Origin: Massospora cicadina
Taxonomy: Eukaryota > Entomophthoromycota > Entomophthoromycetes > Entomophthorales > Entomophthoraceae
DNA length: 64,000 nt
NCBI GenBank assembly: GCA_022478985.1
Contig: JAKSZP010000002.1
Span: 62,001-126,000 of the forward strand
Direction: 5' to 3'
The notes below the pieces were generated by a model. The model was not told where the DNA came from. It was given only the letters and a program-made list of their open reading frames with translations, and did no database searches. The translations under genes and the position numbers were made by a program. Each line of letters begins with the position of its first letter. The first letter of the stretch is position 1. Of this stretch, positions 20,340 to 31,177 are shown piece after piece.

Positions 20340-21060
20340 AATAGGGACGTAGGAGAAATCCATGGACTCAGTTCAGTTATAGTTCTAAAGCAAGGAACTT
20401 TATAGAATATTCTTCATCCCTCTTATAGGTGATAACAAAAGTTCTTTCACAGATGGAGTCAATCAACTCACTTCTGGCTGTAAAGCAGGTATGATAATAT
20501 AATATCAAGTCAGAGATATGAAAGATGGGAAGAGAAGGCCTAAGCTCATTATTTGCCTGACACTCTTTAGTGACTATCTAGCCAAATTACCCATAGCTTC
20601 AGATTGTATCTAAAGGGTGGTTAGCTGGGCAGGTAAAACTGCTTCCACCATAGTACAAGTTTTGAGTTTGAAAACTGTACTGGCTAGAAAAGTTCTCAAA
20701 GTGATATATTTGTCCCAAGGTTGACCCACATCAAATATTTTCTTAGATTTTATCTAAATTATGTGTTGGGCCAGCCTACTCATGGTCTTGTCAGGTTCAT
20801 CATTTTTAACAAAGAACATGTTCTTTCTTAATAAAGCGGGTCCCCAGGCTCTCATCCATATAAAATGCAGAATGGAGACATATTGAGGATATGGTGATAA
20901 TTAATCAAGTAGGCAATCAGGGCACTGGGAAAATACTGATCCCAGTGGAGACGGTCAGAGGCGGCCATTTTTAGCAGTATGGATACCAAAGTCCCATTTT
21001 CTCTTTCTTTAGTGCCATTGTTAGGAAGAGTTATATGGGCTAAAAAGAACTACAAGGTGT
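20340..21060 (-). pseudogene. E4 integrase C-terminal region
   Basis: On the minus strand this matches the E1 region 740-1290: both have the segment encoding the end of the integrase and the tail of pol. A SINE (20615-20744) splits it with a 14-bp TSD, and the matching text resumes on either side. No useful open frame remains. Confidence 0.6.
20601..20758 (+). mobile_element. SINE family D, copy 1, with TSD
   Basis: The insert is 20615-20744 (130 bp), flanked by AGATTGTATCTAAA (20601-20614) and AGATTTTATCTAAA (20745-20758), a 14-bp TSD with one mismatch. It contains ACAAGTTTTGAGTTTGAAAA followed by CTGTACTGGCTAGAAAA, an arm that resembles a tRNA T-arm, and ends TTGTCCCAAGGTTGACCC then ACATCAAATATT. 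Two more copies are at 46157-46292 and 59559-59664. Confidence 0.82.
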
Positions 21061-21090
21061 CAGGGAGACGGGTGATAAAGTTTATACTGG

Positions 21091-22465
21091 CCTGTCAATT
21101 GGGATGCAAAAGCCCCTAAAAGGTAAGCCAGAATGCCAGGGGCATTGTCACTCAAACAAAATTTGAATATTAGGAGATAAGTTACAATAATGTGCCAATG
21201 AGCCGCCAATATGAAGAATAACCTGGTGAGAAATCAAGCTGATGCAACCCAGGGCCAATAGGCCTGGGTGTAGGGAGTTGTGAGATAAAGGAGATTTTAT
21301 GGAATCTTGACACATTAGGCCCAAGTGACTATGATGATAACTAAAGTCAATAACTTGGCTTGGGCAACCCAGGACTACAAGGCTTGCGGGGCCTCATTAC
21401 AAATGTCACAGAGTTTGCAAAATAATTTTGAACATAAATTAAGTAAATTCAAACATGGGAAGATTTTTATTTAAATTAAAAAATATGAGTATTGACTGTC
21501 AATTTCCTCAGTGTGTTATGACTTCTTAAATAGATAATCAATTGCAGAATAGCTTAGGGAAGCGCGGGATTGGGGCCCTCAAGATATGACCTAACCTGGC
21601 AAACTTAAAGTGAGGGGAAAACAAACTCATTTGAAAATGACTTTGAAACTAAAGATGGCATACAAGTTTTTGTCAGGTTTGTCCACGGACGCCTGAAATG
21701 CAGATTTTCTTTGGTTCCAATGATTTTAGCAACATCATCTTTCCTGAAGGCGAGTCAGTAGGGCATATGGCTACCAACCTGAAGGTTGCAGGTTTGATTC
21801 CCGCCCTTTGCACATCAATCGGGGTGCCAGCTGAAGGAAGCTACTGGCGGTTAGTAGGTATAATAACACGAAAACCTTACCCATGACGTAACCAGAAAAA
21901 TCTGAGTCCCAATCCAGAGGTGAAAAAAACTTTCTACAACAGAGTTGATCCTGCTCAGGTTTCATATCAATACTTTTTTTCTCTATTTCAGTAATGTCCG
22001 TCCCCTGGTCAGCTTGCCTCAAATAAATATAAATATAACACCATCTTTCCTGATGGGCAGTGGGAACCTCTCAAGGCCACCCCACTTAGGGACAGTCCCC
22101 AAGAGGTTGGGAATGGGTTTGGGGTGCCCGACCTTCCTGCACCTGGTTGCTCAAGCATCCATTTGCCCAAGCAACTTATGTCAGACAAGGAGTTTGATAT
22201 TTTAATGGAGGGTTACAGACTAATAAAACATTTTCCAATGGCCTTAATGCCATCAGCGAGTTTTGTCTGGAAGAATTCAACATTAGAAGCTTGATTTGCC
22301 AAAAGTACATACCCATTGGGCTTTGTTGCCAATAGTTTGGGGATCTCAGGCCTTGATGCTGAAGTTTCATTGCTAGCAACTTCATTCAAACCTTTTACCC
22401 CAGGAGATACCAACTCCCCAATAGCTTAACATAAATTCCCTTAATTTTCAATAGCAATTTGGATG
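21091..22465. repeat. foreign block inside E4, bounded by a 13-bp direct repeat
   Basis: AAGTTTATACTGG occurs at 21078-21090 and 22466-22478. Between them is sequence with no counterpart in E1 or E2, including a possible integrase fragment on the minus strand (21100-21430) that resembles 38.14-38.25 kb, and SINE A copy 1. It may be a fragment of another retroelement. E4 sequence itself is recognisable again only from about 22650, so the block may extend past the right repeat. Confidence 0.45.
21732..22053 (+). mobile_element. SINE family A, copy 1, with TSD
   Basis: The insert is 21748-22037 (290 bp), flanked by ACATCATCTTTCCTGA (21732-21747) and ACACCATCTTTCCTGA (22038-22053), a 16-bp TSD with one mismatch. 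The head reads GGCGAGTCAGTAGGGC, then CAACCTGAAGGTTG (a hairpin like an anticodon arm) and GCAGGTTTGATTCCCGCC, a good pol III B box inside a T-arm. The tail reads TCCCCTGGTCAGCTTGCCTC, then AAATAAATATAAATATA. It is a tRNA-derived SINE. Confidence 0.88.
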
Positions 22466-22478
22466 AAGTTTATACTGG

Positions 22479-22650
22479 GTTAGGTGGAGGGGTCCTTAAA
22501 GGGCGAACTGTTATCCACCGCTCGTTCACCACATGGATGAGGTCGCTCTGGTAGATGAGAGGAACAGCCGGCCTTCTTATACCTTTTTTTGATGGTAAAG
22601 GGAACACCACCTGGTCCAAGCGGAGGGTGCGCTCCCCCAGAATTACAGTT
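22479..22650. other. unassigned segment between E4 blocks
   Basis: Part of it, around 22550-22620 (GATGAGAGGAACAGCC and following), resembles 40.83-40.91 kb (AATGAGAGGGACAGCT), so it is a repeat seen twice. Nothing else is recognisable. Confidence 0.3.
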
Positions 22651-23330
22651 AGGCACCTATGAAAGTGGGTAATATCTTGACTACTTTAGAGATAAAATTT
22701 TACCATTGTCACTGAGAAGAACTTGGGGACACCTATGAAAAATGAAATTATTCTGATGAAGGAAAGTGGCATTAGCTTTAGAAGTTTGGGCAGGGAGGGC
22801 CACTACTTTGACCCATCTTATAAAATGATCAATACATACTAAGATTATTGATTTCCATCTGTAGTATGGGGTAGAGGACTAACCACATTTAGAATTATCA
22901 TGTGGAAGTGCTGTTTAGGCGTATTATTTTGGTATTGATACTTGGCCTTGAGATAAGATTGATTTTTTGCAGATCAAGGAAGCATCCAAGACTTTATTAA
23001 TTCTTTTCATCAGTCCTTCCTAGTAGTATCGTTCTTTAACCCACTAATAGGTTTTCTGTACTCCACCATGTCCCATGATAGAATGATCCTCCATGACCAC
23101 AGGTACTTTCTCTAAAGGTCTAAAATAGGGAAGCCAGTGGGCCGTACTTTTTTTGTATAAAATCACACTCTTCACCTTATTATTATGGGAGTGTCAAACT
23201 AACATCTATTGCACATGTTCATCCTCATCATCCCAAGCATCAGAGTAATTAAGAGGTCATGAAATCTCTCCGCTTCACTATTATCTAGGTGAAGGACAGG
23301 CAACTGAGTCAACCCATCAACATTCATGTG
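22651..23330 (-). pseudogene. E4 integrase core and N-terminal zinc domain
   Basis: The minus strand matches E1 1330-1950 block by block, including the segment around the second catalytic Asp (plus-strand CATTGTCACTGAGAAGAAC near 22710) and the zinc-binding region near 23050-23100. Frames are short. It connects to RNase H on its right. Confidence 0.62.
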
Positions 23331-23439
23331 ACGAGTCTGAGCTCAATGCTCATGGTCATATCATAAGGTTGGAGCTTCAAAGCCCAATGAGCCAACCTTC
23401 CAGTGGGATCCTTCATATTTTGCAACCACTATAGGATGG

Positions 23440-24520
23440 GATGGTCAGTAATTCTTTTAAAGGAGTTTTCCATAGAGAAAAGAGCGGTAATATTTTATAA
23501 AGAGAAAGACATCGAGGCACTCCTTTTCTGTGATTCTGTATTTACGTTCAGCTTTTAAAAGCATCTTGCTGGAGTAGGAAACGGGATTATCAAAGCCATT
23601 CTCATCCAGTTGAGCCATGATGGCTCCAACGGTGTTTCAGAGGCGTCAGTGAACAGAATGATGAGTTTGTATTAGTTAAGGTGATGGAGGATAGATCCTT
23701 GTTTCAGCAACTTCTTTATCGTCTCAAACGCGGCCTTTTGTGTCAACACCTCAATAGAAAAGAGTATTTTTGGCCAAGAGATGTAAGAGAGGCTCACTAA
23801 GATGGTCGAAATGAGGGATAAATTGGTGGTATTACCCATGATGAACAAAAACACCAGGATATCTCAGAGGGTTTTGCGCCAGAAATTTGGAAATAGCTTC
23901 AACGTTATTGTTTAGGGGCTGAATCCCTACCAGAGAGATGGTATGTCTGAGGAAATCAATCTTTTGGAAAAAATTACATTTTTCAGGCTTCGGCTTAATA
24001 TCATATGAGCGCAAGCATTTGAAAACTTCCTTGAGATGAATGAGATCCTCATTGAAAGGTTTTTAAAAACTGTGATATCGTCAAAAAGACAATCACACAA
24101 CTCAGAATGAGATACTGTAAGATGTGGTCCATAGCTTGCTGGAAGGTTGTGGGTGCATTGCACAACCCCTGGGTAGCTGAGTGGGTTGTACCAGGCCTTT
24201 GATGCAGTTAAGAGCACATTTCTCTTGGTCCTGTGGAGAAAGATCCATCTTACAATATCTTTAAGCTAACTCCATAGCAGAAAAGAACCAGGATCTGGAG
24301 AGTTGGGTCAGGGCGTCTTTTATATGGGGGGATAGGGTAGCTATCATCCTTTATGAGTTTGTTCAATTTCCGGTAGTCCCTGACTACCCAAGACCTCCAT
24401 TTTTGTTTTTTATCATTATAAGGAAAGAAGACGAAGGGTTTTGAGATGGCACTGGAAACCCCGCGTGCAGTAACTGTTTAAGCTCCATCCTCTCTGGAGC
24501 TCATCATCTTGAGATTTCTT
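23440..24520 (-). pseudogene. E4 RNase H and reverse transcriptase
   Basis: RNase H (23440-23720) matches the E1 domain, with wording around the ILFTDAS position recognisable though frameshifted. RT follows at 23850-24500. The catalytic box is readable as YLDD only after allowing a one-base loss near 24085. The thumb piece CFKTEKCNFFQ-like and the ASFQQAMDHIL-like piece occur in different frames. E1 is far better preserved in both domains. Confidence 0.65.
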
Positions 24521-24539
24521 TTAGGATTTGGATCAGATA

Positions 24540-25560
24540 GGATAGGCATTACCAACATCAATGGTGTGGCTCCAATACTTCATGTGCCCTTAGTTGGTAT
24601 CAGATTTAGATAAGATATTGCTAAAGGCCTCTAGAAAATCTGTGAACATTGGTAAGCTCAGCTGGAGCTAGTTCATTAAAAATTTAGACGCTAGGCATTG
24701 TGCACAACATCTGATCAGTAGGTAAGCCCATGTCTAACATAGATCTGATGTAGTGGACATGTTTAATATCTGCAACAGAGATTGGCAGGCCTTTCCAATT
24801 TCTTGATATTTCTTTAAATCAGGTTCTTACTGGAAAGAATCCCCAGTAAGATGTTGATAGGTCGCTGATAAGCTGGGTCTAGTATGCCTGGAAATACTCA
24901 AGGTTCTAGGGGATTAACTCCATCAATACTTGTTATGAAAAAAGCCAGATGAGAGAGATTTATAGGTAATCTTTGTGTCCATCACCTTTTGTTCACCCGC
25001 CTTAATTAACATATCAAATGATGCCTAAAATTAAATGCCCTCTAGAGCATCCACTTATGAAGTCAACATCTTTTTATTTCATCCTGCCTTCATGTAGTGT
25101 AAAGATAAGGCGGAGGAAGGATACTAACTGAGAAAGAGTAATCTTTTTTTTAAGTTCATTATTGGTTAAAACCAGGGGAACCTAATAATTGATCAGGGAG
25201 AAGTAGCCCTGTTTCAGGTTAAAATTCTATCATAATCAGGAATAAAATGACTACCAATGAACAGATCATACATATTGTTAGACAAGGACACAATAAAGCT
25301 GACAAAACAAGCTTCCAAACTTGAGTGGCAAGGAGGAGTATGCCCCAATCGTGCAAGTGCTGTTAGGACGTCCAATTATAACCTCTTGGGTATATTCTAA
25401 GTCAGGGGCCAGCTTATTCTTCTTATTCAGCTTTGAAGAACAACATTTATGGGAGATCCAGTATCAATAATATCCATAACCCATACTTTGTTGATGACTA
25501 CTTTCACCTTGGTTAAGGTTCCACAAACAGTGGAGGAGAGGGCGAGGACTTTCTTAGTAT
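24540..25560 (-). pseudogene. E4 protease and protease-RT spacer
   Basis: Near 25450-25490 the minus strand reads VWVMDIIDTGSPINVV, the retropepsin active site with DTG intact. The spacer with a YDMLIG-like block and a GEQ-like block follows down to about 24600. It matches E1 3082-4200 in order. Confidence 0.65.
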
Positions 25561-25599
25561 GGAAAATAGAATCAAGTCTTTGGAGGTTTCAGAGTATTT

Positions 25600-27000
25600 A
25601 ACTTTTATATATTGTAGAGTAAGAACACGCTGAGTAGATCAGATCAGCGAGGAAAAAAGCTGATCAGCATCTTTTGTGGTATCATAAACTTCAGAACAGT
25701 GCAGCACTTGCTGGAGACAAGGTCCACTGGTATCAGAGCCATATCTTCTCTTTCAGGTTTAACTGATCTGGTACCCCCACTTCAGATGAAGCTCCTAGGA
25801 CATAATATCCATATCTCACAACCCCCTTCAGAAGCATCACCAGAGGGGCTATCTATGCAAAACTGGGAGTCCATAGGAAAGAGGGTAAGGTCAAGGCTTA
25901 CATTGTGGCAGGGGATGTCCATTCTGAACTCATCTACCCTTTTAGCTTCAATAGAAGGTGTTGTCAATGCAACAACTCTGAATTTGCGCTCTTGGATTGT
26001 GGGTTTTGGCTACCACGGGGGAAAAGGTTTTGAGCTATGGACAGATGGGGGAGATGAAAAGAAAGATAGGGATGGCTCCTTGAGGAGATGTTACAATTGA
26101 ACTGCATTGGGAGGCCGTTCTTAATAAGGAGTGGAGAGAGGCAAAGTTATAACTGACTGCATAAGGCAAACTTTGGGTGCAGAGGATGGAGAGGGCACGG
26201 CCCAGGTACCACGAGTATATGTTGTCTACCTTCATATGGTGGTGGAACATCTGGTTTGAGCTGCTCCAGTGGAGCAGGTTTTCAGAGAGAGGCGGCCTTA
26301 GAAGAGGCTAGGGAGGCCAGGGTGGACTCTTGCTTTGGGGCTCCTTGCCCAATTTCAGGTTCATAAAAATCAGCCACTGCTAAGAGCCTTCTTAATATCA
26401 CGTAAATTTTAAAAGGAACGTTCATTGAAGAAAGATGCATTGCCAAGGAGAGGTGAGGCGCCAATCCAGTCAAGATGGCAGCAATAGCATCATCAAGAGG
26501 TAACATCTTTGCAATTAATAGTGGATGGGCTTCACTGTTGAATCTATCAACAAAAAGGGCTATTATTCTCCCCATTTGCATGCTGAGGCACATAAAGGCC
26601 TGTTTTTTCCTATGTAAAACTTTACATGGAGCCAAATTCCTCTATAGTTGCTTTCTTCACCTTCTCCCAGGTGCTGAGAGTGGCCAAATTTGGTACTATT
26701 ATCTCTTGAGCCACGCAACTCAATCAAGGGAGGATTATTTAATTTTAATGGTTGGTTGTCCCTTCCATGACCAATTAATAAACAAAGAGAAACGAGAAAA
26801 TGCAACTCATGCCTGGGGTAAAATTGTCTTAAGGGTGATTTATGAAAAATCAGAGTGACCCCATGAGGGCTTTGAGAGGAGTGCTGCTTAAGCTTTTTAA
26901 GGCAAGACCAAACATTGGAAAGCATTTGTTCTAAGGCAGCTTTTTTTGGTTTTGAATCAACGTGGAGGTTGTGAGAGTTCTTTACCTAACGACCTCCATT
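25600..27000 (-). pseudogene. E4 gag
   Basis: The segment at 26282-26635 reads MGRIIALFVDRFNSEAHPLL, then PLDDAIAAILTGLAPHLSLA and LRRLLAVADFYEP. E2 gag has STIAFTERFYHAVQRLTTSN and TLDDAITALLTGLASHPF at the same place. The start codon (26997-26999) begins MEV, but a stop follows after five codons. No CCHC knuckle is visible. The capsid-type block lost from E1 is present here. Confidence 0.68.
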
Positions 27001-27032
27001 CTGTAATAAGAGTTTTTGTGGTGTATAGGGCT

Positions 27033-27048
27033 CCTGTAGTTAGTATCA
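27033..27048 (-). other. primer-binding site of E4
   Basis: On the minus strand it reads TGATACTAACTACAGG, two changes from the E1 site. It is followed by the gag leader and preceded by GGATTTCAACG, the likely LTR end. Confidence 0.7.
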
Positions 27049-27050
27049 AT

Positions 27051-30000
27051 CGTTGAAATCCTGGCGATTTTTATGCTTGCTGGTGCTGGTAGCACAGGAT
27101 TTCACCAACATTGCGATTGTAGGTGAATTAAGGTTCTTACCCAAGGTTAATAGTTGTAAGGGGAAATTACCACAAGAAGACTATATATATTAATAGTAAA
27201 AAGGGTAACAAAAAGCGATTCCTGACTATAGAGTTGATTACTACTTTTTTAGGTAACTCAGGGCCAAAAATGAGAAAAGCGATAGAATTCAGAATAGGCA
27301 TGAAGCGCTCCAATTATTTAGAAAACTGATTCAGCCAATAAGGATTCTCAAAAGTCCCTTTGCCTCCACTAGGCCATTGTGGTGGGTGTAGGACTGTAAA
27401 CTATAATGATGTAACCACTAGGAAGCATTTCAATACAACTTCTCCAATTAGACATTTGAAAAATACTTTCAGCTCTGCCAATTATCTGAGGTCTTACTGA
27501 ATAATTGTCTTATAAAATTTTTGCACCTCCTTGAATTTCCTTTAAAGTCAATAAATAGGGGTGGTTTTTTTAAGTGGAAAAACTAAATTTGAGTTAATGC
27601 TTGGGAGGACTACCAAGTCAGTTGACCTATTCCACTGAGGGCCCATACCAACCTTACTATATCAAAACAAACTATCCAGCTGAATTTGAGGCTAAAATTA
27701 GAACTCCAATTGATCTGATTTCGCCAAGACTCAGGCAATATTTTAATATTAGTAAAAGCAGGATTATTCTGCCACAGAATATTTTTATAAATTAGTCAAA
27801 TATTTACTTGTCTGACTAACTCATGCATCAATATCAGTTATATAAATTATCTCATTGTTTAGAAATTAATAGAGAAATGAATAATGGAATAGTTTTGAAA
27901 GTTAATATCAGCTTTACTTGGTAAGGCATCAAAGTTAATTCACTAGATTTGATTAAAAAATATTTTTTATCAAAATTATTATTTTATGATATAATCATAT
28001 AATTTAAAAATAATAAAATTTATGATAAAATGGTAACATTAGTTTCAAATACTAGAACAGAATGTCATATATAATACTAGAGTCAAACAATTACAACTCA
28101 ATGAAGAGTACCTAAAAAATAAATCTAATCTACTTATTAAAACACATATACTGATGTACTGACGTAATGACTGACTAACTGAAATCTGAAACCTTCAAGT
28201 ATGATAGGTTTAACTAATTTAGGTGAGTGGGTGAAGATTGCAATTAATATCAAATCTGGGACCATCAAGTCTGATAAGTTGAATTCATTTAGGCGAGTGG
28301 GTGTAAATTGGTAAATATTTTTGGATAACTCACCAAAAAATGCTCACCTAAATCTAAACAAAAATAATTTAGAGTTCAATTATATTATCAAATAAATTTA
28401 TGATAACTAGCTCACCAGCCATGAGAAAACAGCAAAACTGTTAGTCCAAGTTGCTCAAGTGTAGTGCTGGCACAGCCTTTAGGCTTTCAGTGCGAGCTCA
28501 TAAATAAACCTGAGAAACGCTGAGTAACGCCATTTTTATAATATAGATTCTAAATTAACTAGTTCAAATTCTCTGGGAATGAATGAACTCTGGCAACGCG
28601 GGTAACTATGCTGTTTATCAATAAAATAGTAGTAATACATTGATACATTACAAACATAATTTAATATAAATTTTAAATTACTGAAAAAGTAGTAACTGTT
28701 AAGACTAGGGGAGCATAATTTGCATCAGTGGTCACTGCACAGTTCCCATGAAACCACTTAAGGCAGCAAATGACTAGTTATATGACAGACCCTAAACATT
28801 CTATCCAATGAGGGATATCCATTAAAGAAGGAGCATGATTGCTGCAATGTGTACCAAGATGCTCAAATTGCTGTAAAAAATAACAACTTAAACAAATTAA
28901 AGTGGAAAAGTTTTTGTCTTAAAAACAGCGAAGTAAAGAAATCAAAATAGGCCAGTACTCTCAGTTTTAGGGCACTGTCCTATATAAGAGAGTTATGATT
29001 TAAAAGGTGGCTACATTATTCTTTAAATACATATTATTTGTGGTAACTTTTTATTTGTAGCATATTCTCAAGTGTGCACATGGGAAGGGTTGGAATTTCA
29101 AATTAGTTGCGAGAATCTGAGGTTGAGAGTTTGATGGGAAATGCCATGATTAGATGCTTCCTAATTAAGATATTTAAACTTTTTAAAAAATTATATAGTT
29201 AAAGATGTTCTCCACTTGTGGCAGCCCATCATTTGATTGGCAACAAGAAAAAAAGGGAATATTGAGAGAAAATAAATATCAGGGAAAGCTGAAATCATTA
29301 AATGAAAATTTAAAACTCTAATAAAATCTGAGATTTGTACTATGAAACTTAAAAAAGGGATTTTTTGGACTTTAGGATTTTGGAATATGAGAGGAAATTT
29401 GGGAAAGATGGTAATGGTATAGGAGAACAAAGAAGTAAAAATCTTCATCTTGACAGTGTAACTGAGGGATTTCTCTGCTAAAAGCCTAACATTTCAATAT
29501 AGAAGCTGCTAGGCAAATTGAAAGATGAGGGAAGTATTCTAAGGAAGAGGGTAAAAGTACTGGCGCCTTATAGTAACAAAGATGATTTTCTTATAGCATA
29601 ATCAGAGATCTATTAGTCTCAGCTTAAAGTATGAGAATATAACACAGCAAAAAATGGGTTCAATATCAGTATATTATATGCGTAACAACTCTTCTATTAT
29701 TTTTTAACCTTAAATAAGCTGTCCAATTACAAAAAAATTTAAAGTTTATGTTAGTAGAAATATAAGTGTTAAGATTAAAATTTAGATAGTTAGTGTCTAC
29801 AAAGTAAATGATCTCATGATCTCTATAAAATTATCCATCTCTAAAATCCCAAATATGTAAATATACTTAGTCTGCTTTCTTTAACTTACTGTTTATAATT
29901 CAACATTAAAGTTGAATTTTTTTATAAAAGGCAATGATTATAGATAACTTAAAGAGCCTTTTGAGTTTCAGTTAAAGGAAACAATATGATTTTTGTATCT

Positions 30001-30434
30001 AAAATGACTTTAAATTCACCATACAAAAATTATTATCTTCTTCTAGGGTGACAAATAACTTTTCTAGTGCTAACCAAAGCACATACAGTAATAGTCAATC
30101 ATATAAAAGCTAAATGTCAAGTAATGTAAATGAAAAACAAATTATATAGGTAAGAATTTTTGTATCTCTGTACACAATCATGAATATAAAAAGTCTTTTG
30201 AGTAGGCAGATCTTACCCTTCTAGAAAGTATCATTATACATTATTCATCCAGTACAAGTTCCACATGTTTAACTTTTAAAATTTTGTTTTCTCACAACTG
30301 ACTATTGGAGAGATTAATTGTTTTTTTCAATATAGATATCACTTGTACATAAAGCTATACTAAAATACTTTATCTCTATGCCCTGAGACATTATGTATAA
30401 ATATATTGCTTCATAAATCTATTTTAATTATACT
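27051..30434. other. AT-rich region without genes
   Basis: The left part next to the PBS should be the E4 5' LTR, but I cannot define its outer end. The remainder is AT-rich with short frames only and no motif I recognise. A 59-bp imperfect duplication lies at 28182-28310. Confidence 0.4.
28182..28310. repeat. 59-bp imperfect direct duplication
   Basis: The units at 28182-28240 and 28252-28310 share AAATCTG, CATCAAGT or CTTCAAGT, TGATA, and TTTAGG followed by GAGTGGGTG, with an 11-bp spacer. They diverge by about a fifth. Confidence 0.7.
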
Positions 30435-31175
30435 TGTTGGACATTTACCTTTGCAGCTAAAAATAATAATTTTGTAGGTCAAGTTCCACCAAAAAGGGAA
30501 ATGTCGGCCATTTGTGATTCTCCAATGCCATTATGAGCAATTTTAATGAAAATGTTAATGAGAATGGCCAAAAGACCCTGGTTAATTCTTGGTGGAACCC
30601 CATAAACTGGGGTAACACCAGTTCAAAACCTGCACAGGCACTTTCTGCAAAATTAAACAATCAGATTTTGCCAATTGCTTGATGAAATTTGGGGAAACCA
30701 GTGGAAGGTACTCCACCAACCATCACCAAGTCCTTAACCACACCTGCGTGGGGCCACTTCCTTTTATAGGCGTGGCAGTGGGCCCCAAGGTGAGAATAAT
30801 TTCTTCAGCAGTGATTGGTGGTGGTACATCAAAACCTTGATGCATAGGTATATTCTACCCAAAACCCCAACATCCATTTTCCCAAAATTGCTAACTCTCC
30901 ACAAGATCTGATAAGATCAACACACATATTACCTAAATTTGAAAAGAATCAAAGCTATTCCAAACCTATCCCCAAATTCCTCCAACCTTCAAAAATAATA
31001 TAAACTACTAATCGTCAGAAATTGGAGAGAGATCACTTCTCGTTTTGACCCCCACACTCACATTAAAATTTATAAAAAACCAAATTTTTATATTTATCCG
31101 TTTTTTATTTTATTAAATCCTTTGTAGGATCCAGCGGCGTAGCCCATGCAAACATATCTGAGCTGGATTCCTACA
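30435..31175 (+). repeat. 5' LTR of E2
   Basis: 741 bp, starting TGTTGGACATT and ending GGATTCCTACA. It matches the 3' LTR at 35888-36688 and the LTR at 5960-6716. Confidence 0.9.
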
Positions 31176-31177
31176 AA

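Larger units (their letters stand above)
20312..27050 (-). mobile_element. gypsy element E4, decayed, with nested insertions
   Basis: Read on the minus strand from the PBS at 27033-27048, the order is gag (25.7-27.0 kb), protease (about 25.4 kb), RT (23.85-24.5 kb), RNase H (23.44-23.72 kb), integrase (22.65-23.3 kb) and integrase C-terminus (20.4-21.06 kb). Each block aligns with E1 and E2 but is more AT-rich and has denser stops. Two SINEs (20615-20744 and 21748-22037) and a foreign block at about 21091-22465 interrupt it. LTR limits are uncertain. Confidence 0.75.

Noticed and set aside
21790..21812. possible tRNA gene at the B-box arm of SINE A
   Set aside because: No acceptor stem can be closed, and the same unit recurs with TSDs at two other places. 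It is a tRNA-derived retroposon.
28182..28310. CRISPR-like or satellite array
   Set aside because: Only two diverged units exist, in nuclear eukaryotic DNA. It is a simple local duplication.
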